Below are positions 41,103 to 50,039 of a stretch of DNA of 53,277 nt, piece by piece. Both the position numbers and the translations under genes were made by a program. Source of the DNA: a virus. The notes beneath the pieces were generated by a model. It was given only the letters and a program-made list of their open reading frames with translations, made no database searches and was not told the origin of the DNA. The stretch lies in IMG/VR virus record IMGVR_UViG_3300031975_001497, positions 1 to 53,277 of that record; one strand, written 5' to 3'. Position 1 is the stretch's first letter, and each line of letters begins with the position of its first letter.

Positions 41103-43136
41103 ATGAAAAAACTAAAAATATATAGTTCACAATTTAATTACCAATACGGTAACTCAATTCATTTCCCATACAGTATTGCTTCTTTGTTTGCCTACATCAA
41201 ATCATTTCCAGAGTTAGATAAACAATTACAATTTGAAAAAACATTTATATTTAGAAATAAATTAGATGAGTATGTTGATGAAATAGAAGACCCTGATATT
41301 TTATTATGTTCTTGTTATGTTTGGAATTGGGAAATAACAAACATGCTAGCAAAGAGAGTTAAAGAAAAATATCCTGATTGTAAAGTTATATACGGTGGAC
41401 CACAAGTACCATTAAGATATGAAGGTAATGTTCCAACAGGTTGGGTAGAAAACTCTACAGGTAATTTTTTCAAAGATTACCCACACGTAGATGTTTTAGT
41501 TCATCAAGAAGGTGAGTACACTATCAAAGATTTATTTGAAAAAATTGTTAATAATGAATTAATTACTGAAGTTGGTGGTATAGAGACAGCAGACTTCAGA
41601 ACGTTAGCACAAGATAGAATTTGGGATTTAGATACATTACCATCACCATATTTGACTGATTTAGTTTGGGATTTAGTAGAACCAGTAGAAGGTGTTGAGT
41701 ATATTGCAGCTTGGGAAACAAATAGAGGGTGTCCTTTTCAATGTACGTTTTGTGATTGGGGTAGTGCCACGAAAACAAAAGTTAGAAAATGGGATATGGA
41801 TAAATTATTTGAAGAGATAGAATGGTTTGCTGATAATAAAATACCATATATTGATTGTTGTGATGCTAACTTTGGTATTTTTACAGATAGAGATTTAAGT
41901 TTAGCAAAGAAATTAAGTTCAGAAAAGAAATCAAAAGGTTATCCAGGTAGAATTAGACCAGCATGGACAAAGAGTTCATCAGATAAAGTTATACCAGTTG
42001 CTAAAGAATTATTAGATGCTGATTTATTACGAGCAGTAACGTTAGCAGTTCAGTCATTAGACCCCACAACTCTTCAAGTAATTAAAAGAAGAAATATTAA
42101 ATTCGATAAATTTGGTGAGTTAGTTCACAAATTTAGAAACGAGAAGATAGAAAATTATACAGAATTAATTATGGGTATGCCTGGTGAAACACTTGAAAGT
42201 TATAAAGTTGGGTTAGAACAATTAATGGAGTTGTTTCCAAGACCAGTAGTGTTTATTTATAATTGTGGTGTTTTTGTTAATGCACCTATGAACGAACCAA
42301 ACTATGCTAAGAAATATGATATACAAACTATTAAATCACCAATATATCTATGGCATTCTTCAGTTCACAATAGAGGTGAAATACCTGAATATGAAGATAC
42401 AATAGTTAGTACTAATACTTTTAATCTCGATGAGTTAAAAGAAATGTATGTATATGGTTGGTTTATGCAAGCGTTTCATAGTTTAGGTATAACTGAATAC
42501 TTATCTAAGTTTTACAATCAAGTTTATGATTTAAAGTATATAGATTTTTATACATCATTTAAAGATTATTGTGAAAACTTTGATTCTATGTTTAAAACAG
42601 AATATGATACATTAAGAGAATATATAGATATTGGATATGACGGTGGTGGATGGAACCATTATGATGAAAGTCTAGCAGAGATACTGTGGCCAATCGAAGA
42701 AGCGACTTGGTTAAGATGTGTAAAGAGTAGTGATAAATTACAAAATGAACTTTTTAAATTTATAGAATTTTTAGAAAAACAAAGAGGTTTTGAAACAGAC
42801 ATAAATGTAATTTCAGACTTAATTAAATTTCAAGTATATTTATTGATGACGATGAATAAGAGTGATGAAATAAAATCACTAAGTTCAAATTATGATTGGA
42901 AAGATTTCTTAGTTAATAATAAAACTAAGATGTCAGAATTAACAAAAATATCTACTGAGTATCACTATAAAAACAAAGTATTAGAAACTGAAAGAGATAA
43001 ATGGTGTATGACAGCTATATGGATAGGTCGTTCTCAAGGTAATTATAAATGTCACCCTGAGTTTTTATTTGAGAGTCTAAATGATGTACCACAAGGTGCA
43101 ATACAACAAGGAGAAGAAGCTCATTCAGGAGTTTAA
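41103..43136 (+). CDS. Radical SAM enzyme with B12-binding-type N-terminal domain
   Basis: 677 residues. The first 180 form a Rossmann-like domain with PDILLCSCYVWNWEITNMLA and YGGPQVPLRYEGN, as in cobalamin-binding radical SAM proteins, but without the DxHxxG ligand motif. NRGCPFQCTFCDWG (about residue 208) has the CxxxCxxC that binds the 4Fe-4S cluster. IPYIDCCDANFGIF, LAVQSLDPTTLQVIKRRN and LIMGMPGETLESY complete the barrel. The C-terminal 250 residues are helical and unfamiliar. It probably performs radical chemistry on a sugar or lipid. It is preceded by a 19-nt AT-rich gap and has a weak ribosome-binding site. Confidence 0.85.
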   Translation: MKKLKIYSSQFNYQYGNSIHFPYSIASLFAYIKSFPELDKQLQFEKTFIFRNKLDEYVDEIEDPDILLCSCYVWNWEITNMLAKRVKEKYPDCKVIYGGPQVPLRYEGNVPTGWVENSTGNFFKDYPHVDVLVHQEGEYTIKDLFEKIVNNELITEVGGIETADFRTLAQDRIWDLDTLPSPYLTDLVWDLVEPVEGVEYIAAWETNRGCPFQCTFCDWGSATKTKVRKWDMDKLFEEIEWFADNKIPYIDCCDANFGIFTDRDLSLAKKLSSEKKSKGYPGRIRPAWTKSSSDKVIPVAKELLDADLLRAVTLAVQSLDPTTLQVIKRRNIKFDKFGELVHKFRNEKIENYTELIMGMPGETLESYKVGLEQLMELFPRPVVFIYNCGVFVNAPMNEPNYAKKYDIQTIKSPIYLWHSSVHNRGEIPEYEDTIVSTNTFNLDELKEMYVYGWFMQAFHSLGITEYLSKFYNQVYDLKYIDFYTSFKDYCENFDSMFKTEYDTLREYIDIGYDGGGWNHYDESLAEILWPIEEATWLRCVKSSDKLQNELFKFIEFLEKQRGFETDINVISDLIKFQVYLLMTMNKSDEIKSLSSNYDWKDFLVNNKTKMSELTKISTEYHYKNKVLETERDKWCMTAIWIGRSQGNYKCHPEFLFESLNDVPQGAIQQGEEAHSGV

Positions 43137-43148
43137 AAAAGAGGTTTT

Positions 43149-44279
43149 ATGATTCAAATATTTTCAAATTCACTTGGTGAAGATGAATCAAATGCAGTAA
43201 AAAAAGTATTCGAGTCTAAGTGGGTCGGAGCAGCAAACGAAACACTTAAATTTGAAAAACAATTTGGAGAGAGATTAAATTCTAAATATTCTCTGTCATT
43301 TAATTGTGCAACCGCTGCAACTTATGGTGCAATAAAGATACTTGATATCAAACCAGGTGATGATGTACTTATCCCGACAGTAAATTTTATAGGTTGTGCT
43401 AATGCTATTATTGATGCTGGTGCTAATCCAATATTTTGTGATGTTGATTTAAATACATTTAATATTACACCAGAAGAAGTTGAAAAAAAGATGACAAAAA
43501 ACACTAAGGCACTTTTGTTATTACATTATGGTGGTAACCCTGTACAATTTGATGAGATAAAATCAGTTTCTAGTGACATAAAAATAATAGAAGATAGTTG
43601 TAATACGTTATTTGCAAAGTATAAAGATAGATACTGCGGTGCTTTAGGTGATATTGGTTTCTTTAGTTTTGATGCTATGAAGATATTAGTTACAGGTGAT
43701 GGTGGTATGATGACTTTTCAAAATGATGAATACTATGAGAAGGTACTGCAATATCGATACTTAGGATTAGTATCGAAAATAAAATCAGGTGTAGATTCAC
43801 TAAAAGAAGATAAAAAAACTTGGTGGGAAATTGAATTAGGTAGTACATCTGGTAGATTTGTATCAAACGATATCGTATCTGCAATAGCTTTAGAACAAAT
43901 GAAAAAAGTAGATATGTTTTTAAGTAGAAGAAAACATATATGGGACACCTATAAAGAAGAGTTAAAGAGTCTTGATTGGTTGATTTTACCACCAGAACCT
44001 GAAAAAGATTGTACAACATCATATTTTATGTTTTGGTTAAGAATAAAAAACAAATGGCGTGATGAATTTGCACAATATATGATTGATAATGGTGTGTATG
44101 TAACATTTAGATATTATCCATTACACTTAATCGAACAATATAAACAAACTAGTTTATCACTACCAGTTTCTGAAGAAATATCAGATACAACAATTAATAT
44201 TCCAATACATCAAAATTTAGATGACAATGATGTTGATACAATCATAGATGTTATCAAAAACTTTAGGAGAAACAAATGA
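43149..44279 (+). CDS. DegT/DnrJ/EryC1-type sugar aminotransferase (second copy type)
   Basis: 376 residues: KKVFESKWVGAANETLKFEK, SFNCATAATYGAI, IIEDSCNTLFA (PLP-binding Asp) and FSFDAMKILVTGDGGMM with the Schiff-base Lys178. The end TFRYYPLHLIEQYK binds sugar. It is clearly diverged from the other aminotransferase at 26377. It resembles the perosamine-synthase/KdnA group more than the ArnB group in the F-x-x-MK-x-x-x-x-GDGG segment, but the keto-sugar substrate cannot be fixed from sequence alone. GAGG precedes ATG; the end overlaps the next gene (ATGA). Confidence 0.9.
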   Translation: MIQIFSNSLGEDESNAVKKVFESKWVGAANETLKFEKQFGERLNSKYSLSFNCATAATYGAIKILDIKPGDDVLIPTVNFIGCANAIIDAGANPIFCDVDLNTFNITPEEVEKKMTKNTKALLLLHYGGNPVQFDEIKSVSSDIKIIEDSCNTLFAKYKDRYCGALGDIGFFSFDAMKILVTGDGGMMTFQNDEYYEKVLQYRYLGLVSKIKSGVDSLKEDKKTWWEIELGSTSGRFVSNDIVSAIALEQMKKVDMFLSRRKHIWDTYKEELKSLDWLILPPEPEKDCTTSYFMFWLRIKNKWRDEFAQYMIDNGVYVTFRYYPLHLIEQYKQTSLSLPVSEEISDTTINIPIHQNLDDNDVDTIIDVIKNFRRNK

Positions 44280-45187
44280 AAAAGTTAGCAGTAGTTGTTA
44301 GTGGTTGGCATTACCCAATCACATTTTATAAACAAATAAAGAGTCAAATTATACCAAAAGGTTGGGAAGTAGATTACTTTTGTGTATCTCATAGAGACCC
44401 AAGTATTGCAAGTGATGAAAAGAAATCTATAATATCAGAATTAAATGAAGGCACATTAGAGAAACTTGATAAAATTCTCTACGAAGACGTACCAACTGTT
44501 GAGTGGCTAGAAAGTACAGGGTGGCAATATAGTTTAGAACCGAATAATTGTGGTGATTGGGCAGTAACAAATCAATGGTTAGAAAAATATGATTATAAAG
44601 ATTATGATATGTTATTATTAACACACGATGATAATTTTTTATTAAATAATCACTTGTTCGTAAATACATTAGATAATAGTTTTAATACATTATTCAGAAA
44701 TGATTACTCATTGAATGATTTACCTGAATTTAAAAACGCGACACGTAATGATTTTTCATCAGTTGAACCTGATGACTGGTTAATACTATCAAATGGAATT
44801 GTGAATTGGACAGGTAAAGTTAGAGGTTCATTTGACTTTTTTAAAACAGAACTGATTGAAAAAATGGGTGGTGGCTTTGATATGGGTAGAGTTGAGTTAG
44901 ATAGAACAGGATTGACTGATAATATGGATATGGGTTATTATGGTGATAGTACACCGGAAGGTGGTTTGAGTATGAAGGATTGGGAAAAACCTATTGAAAA
45001 CTTTCACGGATTTATGTATGATAACCAGTTATTAGATAGAATCAGATACTTATCACCAACGTATAGAGTAAGTGAGTATTGTCTTGAAGGTGAACGAGGC
45101 TTGCTATCTAATACATCATCACCTCAAGGTAAAATATATCGTGATGTAGTTGATAAATTCAATGACACTGGTCTGATAAATGTTTAG
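44276..45187 (+). CDS. Probable glycosyltransferase, family unassigned
   Basis: 303 residues. KLAVVVSGWHYPITFYKQIK opens the protein, GWEVDYFCVSHRDPS is a second strand, and YDMLLLTHDDNFLLNN (about residue 118) is a GT-A-like metal loop (HDDN). A long C-terminal part contains DDWLILSNGIVNWTGKVRGS, FDMGRVELDRTG and GFMYDNQLLDRIRYL. Similar proteins are found in phage and marine bacterial surface-glycan regions, but I cannot name the family. Overlaps both neighbours; AGGAG precedes the start. Confidence 0.55.
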   Translation: MKKLAVVVSGWHYPITFYKQIKSQIIPKGWEVDYFCVSHRDPSIASDEKKSIISELNEGTLEKLDKILYEDVPTVEWLESTGWQYSLEPNNCGDWAVTNQWLEKYDYKDYDMLLLTHDDNFLLNNHLFVNTLDNSFNTLFRNDYSLNDLPEFKNATRNDFSSVEPDDWLILSNGIVNWTGKVRGSFDFFKTELIEKMGGGFDMGRVELDRTGLTDNMDMGYYGDSTPEGGLSMKDWEKPIENFHGFMYDNQLLDRIRYLSPTYRVSEYCLEGERGLLSNTSSPQGKIYRDVVDKFNDTGLINV

Positions 45188-45923
45188 TTATAGTGAATTT
45201 AAAAATATACTACAATTAATTAAAGTTAATTTACCAATAGTTGATTTTGCAGATGTAAACAAAGATACTAAAAAGTTTTGTGTTGTTAGACACGACATAG
45301 AGTTTTCAATTGATAGAGCTTTGAAAATGGCAAGAATAGAAGCTGATGAGTTAGGTATATCATCTACATATACAGTTCAGTTACGAAATAATACATATAA
45401 TGCTTTATCTGAAAAGAATATCAAAGCAATACAAGAAATTAAAAAGTTAGGTCATAAAATTGGTTTACATCAAAATCCACCGAATCTTAGTGATAATAAA
45501 ATCAGAGAAAATATACGAAAAGACATAGATGTATTAGAACATTATTATGAGTTCAAAATTGATAGGTTTGCATTTCATAGACCAAATTTAAACCCAGAGC
45601 TTCTTGCTTGGTATGTACAAGTTGATGATTTAATTAACTGTAATGGTAAGTTATTTTTTCATTACTTTAAGAAAGAGAAACCAAAAACGTTAAACGTAAC
45701 TTATTTATCTGATTCAAATAACTTATGGAAATTCGGACATCCTTTAGAAATAGACTTTAGTAAAGTTCAAAAACTTCACGTCTTAATGCATCCATTCTCG
45801 TGGACAGAAAGTGGTTATCAAAACTATAGTAATTTTGTATCATTAATCAGAGAACGAAATCAAGAGTTGTTACACTCAATGAATAGTGAAACTAGCTCAT
45901 TCCCTCAGGAGTTATTAAATTGA
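45180..45923 (+). CDS. Polysaccharide deacetylase-like protein
   Basis: 247 residues. FCVVRHDIEFSIDRALKMAR is the NodB-homology motif 1 (RHDxE; the family usually has DD or DxD). STYTVQLRNNTYN matches the following strand, IQEIKKLGHKIGLHQNP is motif 2 (usually HxxxH, here GLHQN), and FAFHRPN lies later. One or two of the classical metal ligands are changed, so the activity may be weak or altered, perhaps N-deacetylation of a nucleotide sugar or glycan. It starts in an overlap with the previous gene and ends in a TTGA overlap. Confidence 0.7.
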   Translation: MFSYSEFKNILQLIKVNLPIVDFADVNKDTKKFCVVRHDIEFSIDRALKMARIEADELGISSTYTVQLRNNTYNALSEKNIKAIQEIKKLGHKIGLHQNPPNLSDNKIRENIRKDIDVLEHYYEFKIDRFAFHRPNLNPELLAWYVQVDDLINCNGKLFFHYFKKEKPKTLNVTYLSDSNNLWKFGHPLEIDFSKVQKLHVLMHPFSWTESGYQNYSNFVSLIRERNQELLHSMNSETSSFPQELLN

Positions 45924-47326
45924 AAAAAAATATAGTATGGTGGCCAGCTGTAGTAAATGATTCACATATGAGTAAGTATGGTGGTTATGATTACTTTCAA
46001 TATTCACGAAAAACTTGGGAATATTGGTGTGAGAGAAATGATTGTTTATTCGTACCATTTACAGAACCAGTTGAAGAAGATTTATTTAGATATCGAATAA
46101 ATTGGCAGAAAGCAATATTTTTATTTGATGAACTTGAAAGAAGAAATATTGAATACGACCAAATTGCGTTAGTCGATAGTTCATTTATGATTAGACACGA
46201 TGCACCTAATTTTTTTGATATGACTGATAGACAATTCGTAGCTTGGCGTGATATGGATAATATGAGATGGATTTACGAAAGTATTCAAGGATATAAAGAT
46301 ATATTTACAGACCATTTAGTAGAATTAAATTATGCAACTGGTAGGTCATTTGATATGAGTAAATACGTCAACTCAGGTTTTATGGTTTTCAATGAAGAAC
46401 ATAAAGAATTATTTACATCATTTAAAGAATTTTATATAAATAATATTGATGAGTTCATTAAGTTACAAGATAAAACAGTAAGAAAAGGTACAGAACAAAC
46501 ACCGATGAATTACTGGTTACAAATCAATCAAGTTGATGTAAATACAGAGTTACCACTACCATTTAAACTAACACATTTACAACGAAAAGAATTATTTAAT
46601 CATAACTGGCAGTTAAATGAAGATAAAACGCCATTCTTTATCAAATATGGTTATAACTATAGTTTTAATGGTTTACCTAAAGATAATAGAACTAATATTA
46701 TGAAACAAACTTGGGATTTAATAAAAGAAAATTATAATCACGATGAGATAAAATATGATAAGATTTTAGATACGATGCCACATAAAGACACTGCGAAGTA
46801 TACAACGAGTAGAAACTTTAAAAAAGACATAATGAAAACTTTTTCAGGTGATAAGTTTAAAGATTTAACAATGATGGAAATTGGTAGTTGTCAAGGAAAT
46901 TCTACAGCTGTGTATGGTAATATATTTAAAAAAGTGTATGGTGTCGAAAAAGATGAATGGAATATTGAACAAGCAGAAATAAAATGTTCTAATATGAATA
47001 ATGTAGAATTTATTAATATGGATGTTTATTCAGAAGAGTGGATGTCAGTAAATTTACCTCAAGTAGATGTTGTGATGATTGATGCCGGTCATACTTATGA
47101 ACACGTAAAACACGACATAGAAAAAGTAGTAAATTATTTTAATAATCCAATTATCATTATGGATGACTATGGTAATCCAAATGTAGAGATAAAAAGAGCA
47201 ATCGATGAAGCAATCAATTTAGGTCTCGTAACTAAAGGTCCACACATCGGTGAAGTCAGTGGATTCAAAACAGCCGCTGGTTGGGTTATGAATGATAGAG
47301 AGGGGATTATTTTGAATTATGAGTAA
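45920..47326 (+). CDS. Fusion: glycosyltransferase-like domain plus methyltransferase domain
   Basis: 468 residues. Residues 1-290 resemble the whole of the next gene (47319): KTWEYWCERNDCLFVPF against DSWKRWCEKNDCKLFVL, YDQIALVDSSFMIRHDAPNFFDM against YDQVLMVDADTIVHPECPNFFEM, and YVNSGFMVFNEEHKELF against YFDCGFVLVNKNHKQFF. The metal motif DAD of the neighbour is DSS here, so this copy may lack transferase activity. Residues about 310-468 are a class I methyltransferase (MMEIGSCQGNSTAVYG, VYGVEKDEWN, VDVVMIDAGHTYEH, IIMDDYG). The start is TTG 45920 with AGGAG at 45907-45911. Confidence 0.75.
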   Translation: MKKNIVWWPAVVNDSHMSKYGGYDYFQYSRKTWEYWCERNDCLFVPFTEPVEEDLFRYRINWQKAIFLFDELERRNIEYDQIALVDSSFMIRHDAPNFFDMTDRQFVAWRDMDNMRWIYESIQGYKDIFTDHLVELNYATGRSFDMSKYVNSGFMVFNEEHKELFTSFKEFYINNIDEFIKLQDKTVRKGTEQTPMNYWLQINQVDVNTELPLPFKLTHLQRKELFNHNWQLNEDKTPFFIKYGYNYSFNGLPKDNRTNIMKQTWDLIKENYNHDEIKYDKILDTMPHKDTAKYTTSRNFKKDIMKTFSGDKFKDLTMMEIGSCQGNSTAVYGNIFKKVYGVEKDEWNIEQAEIKCSNMNNVEFINMDVYSEEWMSVNLPQVDVVMIDAGHTYEHVKHDIEKVVNYFNNPIIIMDDYGNPNVEIKRAIDEAINLGLVTKGPHIGEVSGFKTAAGWVMNDREGIILNYE

Positions 47327-48095
47327 GAATTTAGTTTTTATGATGGATATTGATTTAGGTGGTGAAGGTAGATACGCTAGTAGCAGAAGAGCAGCATACA
47401 AATATTCTATTGATAGTTGGAAACGTTGGTGTGAGAAAAATGATTGTAAATTATTTGTATTAAATGATTTAATAGTAGAGAAAGAAAAAATGGCAATTTG
47501 TTGGCAACGATATTATTTATTCGATATATTAGATGCTAATGAGATTGAGTATGACCAGGTTCTAATGGTAGATGCAGACACGATAGTTCATCCAGAGTGT
47601 CCAAACTTTTTTGAGATGAGTGAAGGTAAATTATGCGGTGCTTATTTTGATGGTAGTTGGGATTGGGTATTAAGAAGTATTGAGAACTATTCAAAGTATG
47701 CTTTTGACAATTATATGATGCCTTGGTGGAAATACTTTGATTGTGGTTTTGTTCTAGTTAATAAAAATCATAAACAGTTTTTTAATGATATAGTTAGTTA
47801 TTATTTTACGAATCAAGATACATTAATTCAATTACAAGAAACATTTCATACTGGTACAGACCAAACACCAGTTAATATGTTAACACATAAACATAATATA
47901 GATTTAAAGTTGTTACCGTATGAATTTAATATGAGTGATATGGCAAGAAAAGAAATATTAGGTGATGATTTATTATTCACAAAGATTGGTTGGATTTATC
48001 AATATAACGCAATACCAAATAATAAAGACAATCAGTTAACAAATCACTTTATGAAAAAGACGTATGAACATTTTTACGGAGAGTTAAATGAATAA
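47319..48095 (+). CDS. Glycosyltransferase, GT8/GT34-like (DxD)
   Basis: 258 residues. LVFMMDIDLGGEGRYASSRR, then WQRYYLFDILDANEIEYDQV and LMVDADTIVHPECP with the DAD metal site (about residue 88). YFDCGFVLVNKNHKQFF and HTGTDQTPVNMLTHKH are the acceptor/donor loops found in galactosyltransferase-type GT-A enzymes. Paralogous to the N-terminal domain of the preceding gene, so the pair arose by tandem duplication. Overlaps both neighbours (8 nt each). Confidence 0.75.
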   Translation: MSKNLVFMMDIDLGGEGRYASSRRAAYKYSIDSWKRWCEKNDCKLFVLNDLIVEKEKMAICWQRYYLFDILDANEIEYDQVLMVDADTIVHPECPNFFEMSEGKLCGAYFDGSWDWVLRSIENYSKYAFDNYMMPWWKYFDCGFVLVNKNHKQFFNDIVSYYFTNQDTLIQLQETFHTGTDQTPVNMLTHKHNIDLKLLPYEFNMSDMARKEILGDDLLFTKIGWIYQYNAIPNNKDNQLTNHFMKKTYEHFYGELNE

Positions 48096-49110
48096 AATAG
48101 CTATAGGTTGTTTAGTACAGTGGTATGAAATAGAATTAGTAGAAGAATATTTACAAAGTGTTAAGAATGCAATTGATATGATTGATAACAAGAAAGATGT
48201 AATCATAGATTTATATTTCAATATAGATGAAACACTTGAAAAATTAGATGAAGATGAAATCTCTATGAGTTCTATTCGTGATAAGTTTAATAAAATCTTG
48301 TTCGATATTTTTGATTATGAAGACAATGATGAAGTAGGTATAATTAGTAACAAATATGACCTAAGATTATCAAACATAGGTCCAAGTAATAAATTATATA
48401 CTATAGCTGATTATAGAAGAGATTTTAACGATAATTATTGTGATGAAGCTGATGTCTTGATGTGGGGTGAAACAGATTCACTTATACCAAGACAAACCTT
48501 TCAGATTTTAGATACAATGCATACTAGTGTAAAAGATAAAACACCTAAATATGTTAGTTTCTTTGCTACTTGTAAAATGTGGGATGATTCTTGGAAAATA
48601 CTAGAACACCCTGAATTTACTGATAAACCGTTTATTGATATGGATAGAGTAGATACAGAGAACTGGTGGAGTCTTAGATACAATATGACTATCGATGAAA
48701 TGAATTCATTTAATGATAAAGTAGAAGAGTTAGATATAAGAAGTACAACTCAGTTAAAATTTAATGGTTGTGGTTTAGTAATATCTTCAGAGGTTATAAG
48801 AGCAGGTATAAATATACCAAAAAGTGTATTCTTTGTACACGAAGATACAGCGTTTATGAATAATTTATTAGTTATGTTTCAAGGTCAACTACCACAATAT
48901 ATTATCAAGAACGTATTACTAGTTCATAATAGAAAACACGTAAATAAAAGAAAATACGTGAAAGGTGAAGGTGAAGTTACACCCGGTGATATTGGTGGTG
49001 CAAGATTAGCTCACAATTGGTATGATAAAGCAAATAAATTATCAGAGTTTAACGCTCATAACTTTTTCAAACAGACTAAGATGTATACTTGGGAGGATGT
49101 TTACGAATGA
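48088..49110 (+). CDS. Probable glycosyltransferase (GT-A-like), family unassigned
   Basis: 340 residues beginning KIAIGCLVQWYEIELVEEYL. ADVLMWGETDSLIPRQTFQI (about residue 128) is a GT-A metal loop (E-x-D), FNGCGLVISSEVIRAG a following strand, and SVFFVHEDTAFMNNLLVM an ED catalytic-base region like that of GT2 enzymes. The C-terminal VHNRKHVNKRKYVKGEGEV is basic. GGAGAG lies before ATG. Both ends overlap neighbours (ATGA). The assignment is from layout, not from a named family. Confidence 0.6.
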   Translation: MNKIAIGCLVQWYEIELVEEYLQSVKNAIDMIDNKKDVIIDLYFNIDETLEKLDEDEISMSSIRDKFNKILFDIFDYEDNDEVGIISNKYDLRLSNIGPSNKLYTIADYRRDFNDNYCDEADVLMWGETDSLIPRQTFQILDTMHTSVKDKTPKYVSFFATCKMWDDSWKILEHPEFTDKPFIDMDRVDTENWWSLRYNMTIDEMNSFNDKVEELDIRSTTQLKFNGCGLVISSEVIRAGINIPKSVFFVHEDTAFMNNLLVMFQGQLPQYIIKNVLLVHNRKHVNKRKYVKGEGEVTPGDIGGARLAHNWYDKANKLSEFNAHNFFKQTKMYTWEDVYE

Positions 49111-50015
49111 AAGTAGCATTTTTTTCAGAAATAGGTGAGAATAAAAAATTCAAACGAGACCACGCAAACGCACGTACTGATGTTGCTTGGTGTATTGCAC
49201 TTGATGCTCCGATGTGTAGTCTAAGTGATTTACCTGATGAGAAATTTGATTTAGGTATTGTAATTATACCTAAGAAAAACCCAAATGTTGATTTAGATTT
49301 CATAAGAAAATGTTGTGATAAAGTAGCAGTAATGCAAGAGGGACCACATTGGTTTTTTCAAGACTATCAAGTAGAGTGGCAATTTCATTATTACAATACA
49401 TTAATGAAAGCTGATTGGATATATTGTCACAATGAATCAGATTTGAGATATTATCAAGGATTAGGTTGTAAAGATATCAGAGTTATGCGAAGTCTAATGA
49501 TACCAGAAGGACTACTACCAAGAAGTGAATCTGGTGATGCAACAATCATTGGTGGTAACTTTGTAAGTTGGTACGGTGGGTTTGATTCTTATATGGTTGC
49601 ACGAAACATCGGAGACCCAATATATTCACCGTCAATGGGTAGAAAACAACCACAAGAAGATTTAATTGAAGATATAAATTATTTAAATTATATGGACTGG
49701 AGAGATTGGATTGATGAATTATCACAATTCAATATAGGTGTTCATCTGATGAGAACACATGCAGCAGGGACATTTGCAATGAATTGTGCATTTCACGGTA
49801 TACCTTGTATTGGTTACAAAGGTTTAGATACACAAGAATTATTACATCCATTAACTACTGTGAATGTAGGTGATATAATGAGTGCCCAATTATACGGTGA
49901 CAAACTAAAAAATGACATTGAATTTTACGATGAATGTAGTGTAACTTCACGAAAGATGTTTGATAAGTTTTATACAGAAGAAGCCTGGAAAGAAAATTGG
50001 AATAAACAATTCTAA
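49107..50015 (+). CDS. Probable GT-B glycosyltransferase
   Basis: I start at ATG 49107 (ATGA overlap with the previous stop; GGGAGG at 49091-49096), not at the in-frame ATG 49089 inside the ribosome-binding site. 302 residues: KVAFFSEIGENKKFKRDHAN, DLGIVIIPKKNPNVD, MQEGPHWFFQDY, ADWIYCHNESDLRYYQGLGC. A donor domain has FNIGVHLMRTHAAGTFAMNC and HGIPCIGYKG. The last matches the G-x-x-E/A region before the conserved GTP/GYxG turn of GT-B enzymes, though the usual E-x7-E is T-x-x-x-N here. Soluble. Confidence 0.6.
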   Translation: MKVAFFSEIGENKKFKRDHANARTDVAWCIALDAPMCSLSDLPDEKFDLGIVIIPKKNPNVDLDFIRKCCDKVAVMQEGPHWFFQDYQVEWQFHYYNTLMKADWIYCHNESDLRYYQGLGCKDIRVMRSLMIPEGLLPRSESGDATIIGGNFVSWYGGFDSYMVARNIGDPIYSPSMGRKQPQEDLIEDINYLNYMDWRDWIDELSQFNIGVHLMRTHAAGTFAMNCAFHGIPCIGYKGLDTQELLHPLTTVNVGDIMSAQLYGDKLKNDIEFYDECSVTSRKMFDKFYTEEAWKENWNKQF

Positions 50016-50039
50016 AAGAATATTTATAATTAATAAGTT

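Noticed and set aside
50021-50028. TATTTATA, i.e. a late-promoter octamer on the minus strand
   Set aside because: It would transcribe antisense through the preceding genes, no minus-strand gene follows, and chance occurrence is likely.
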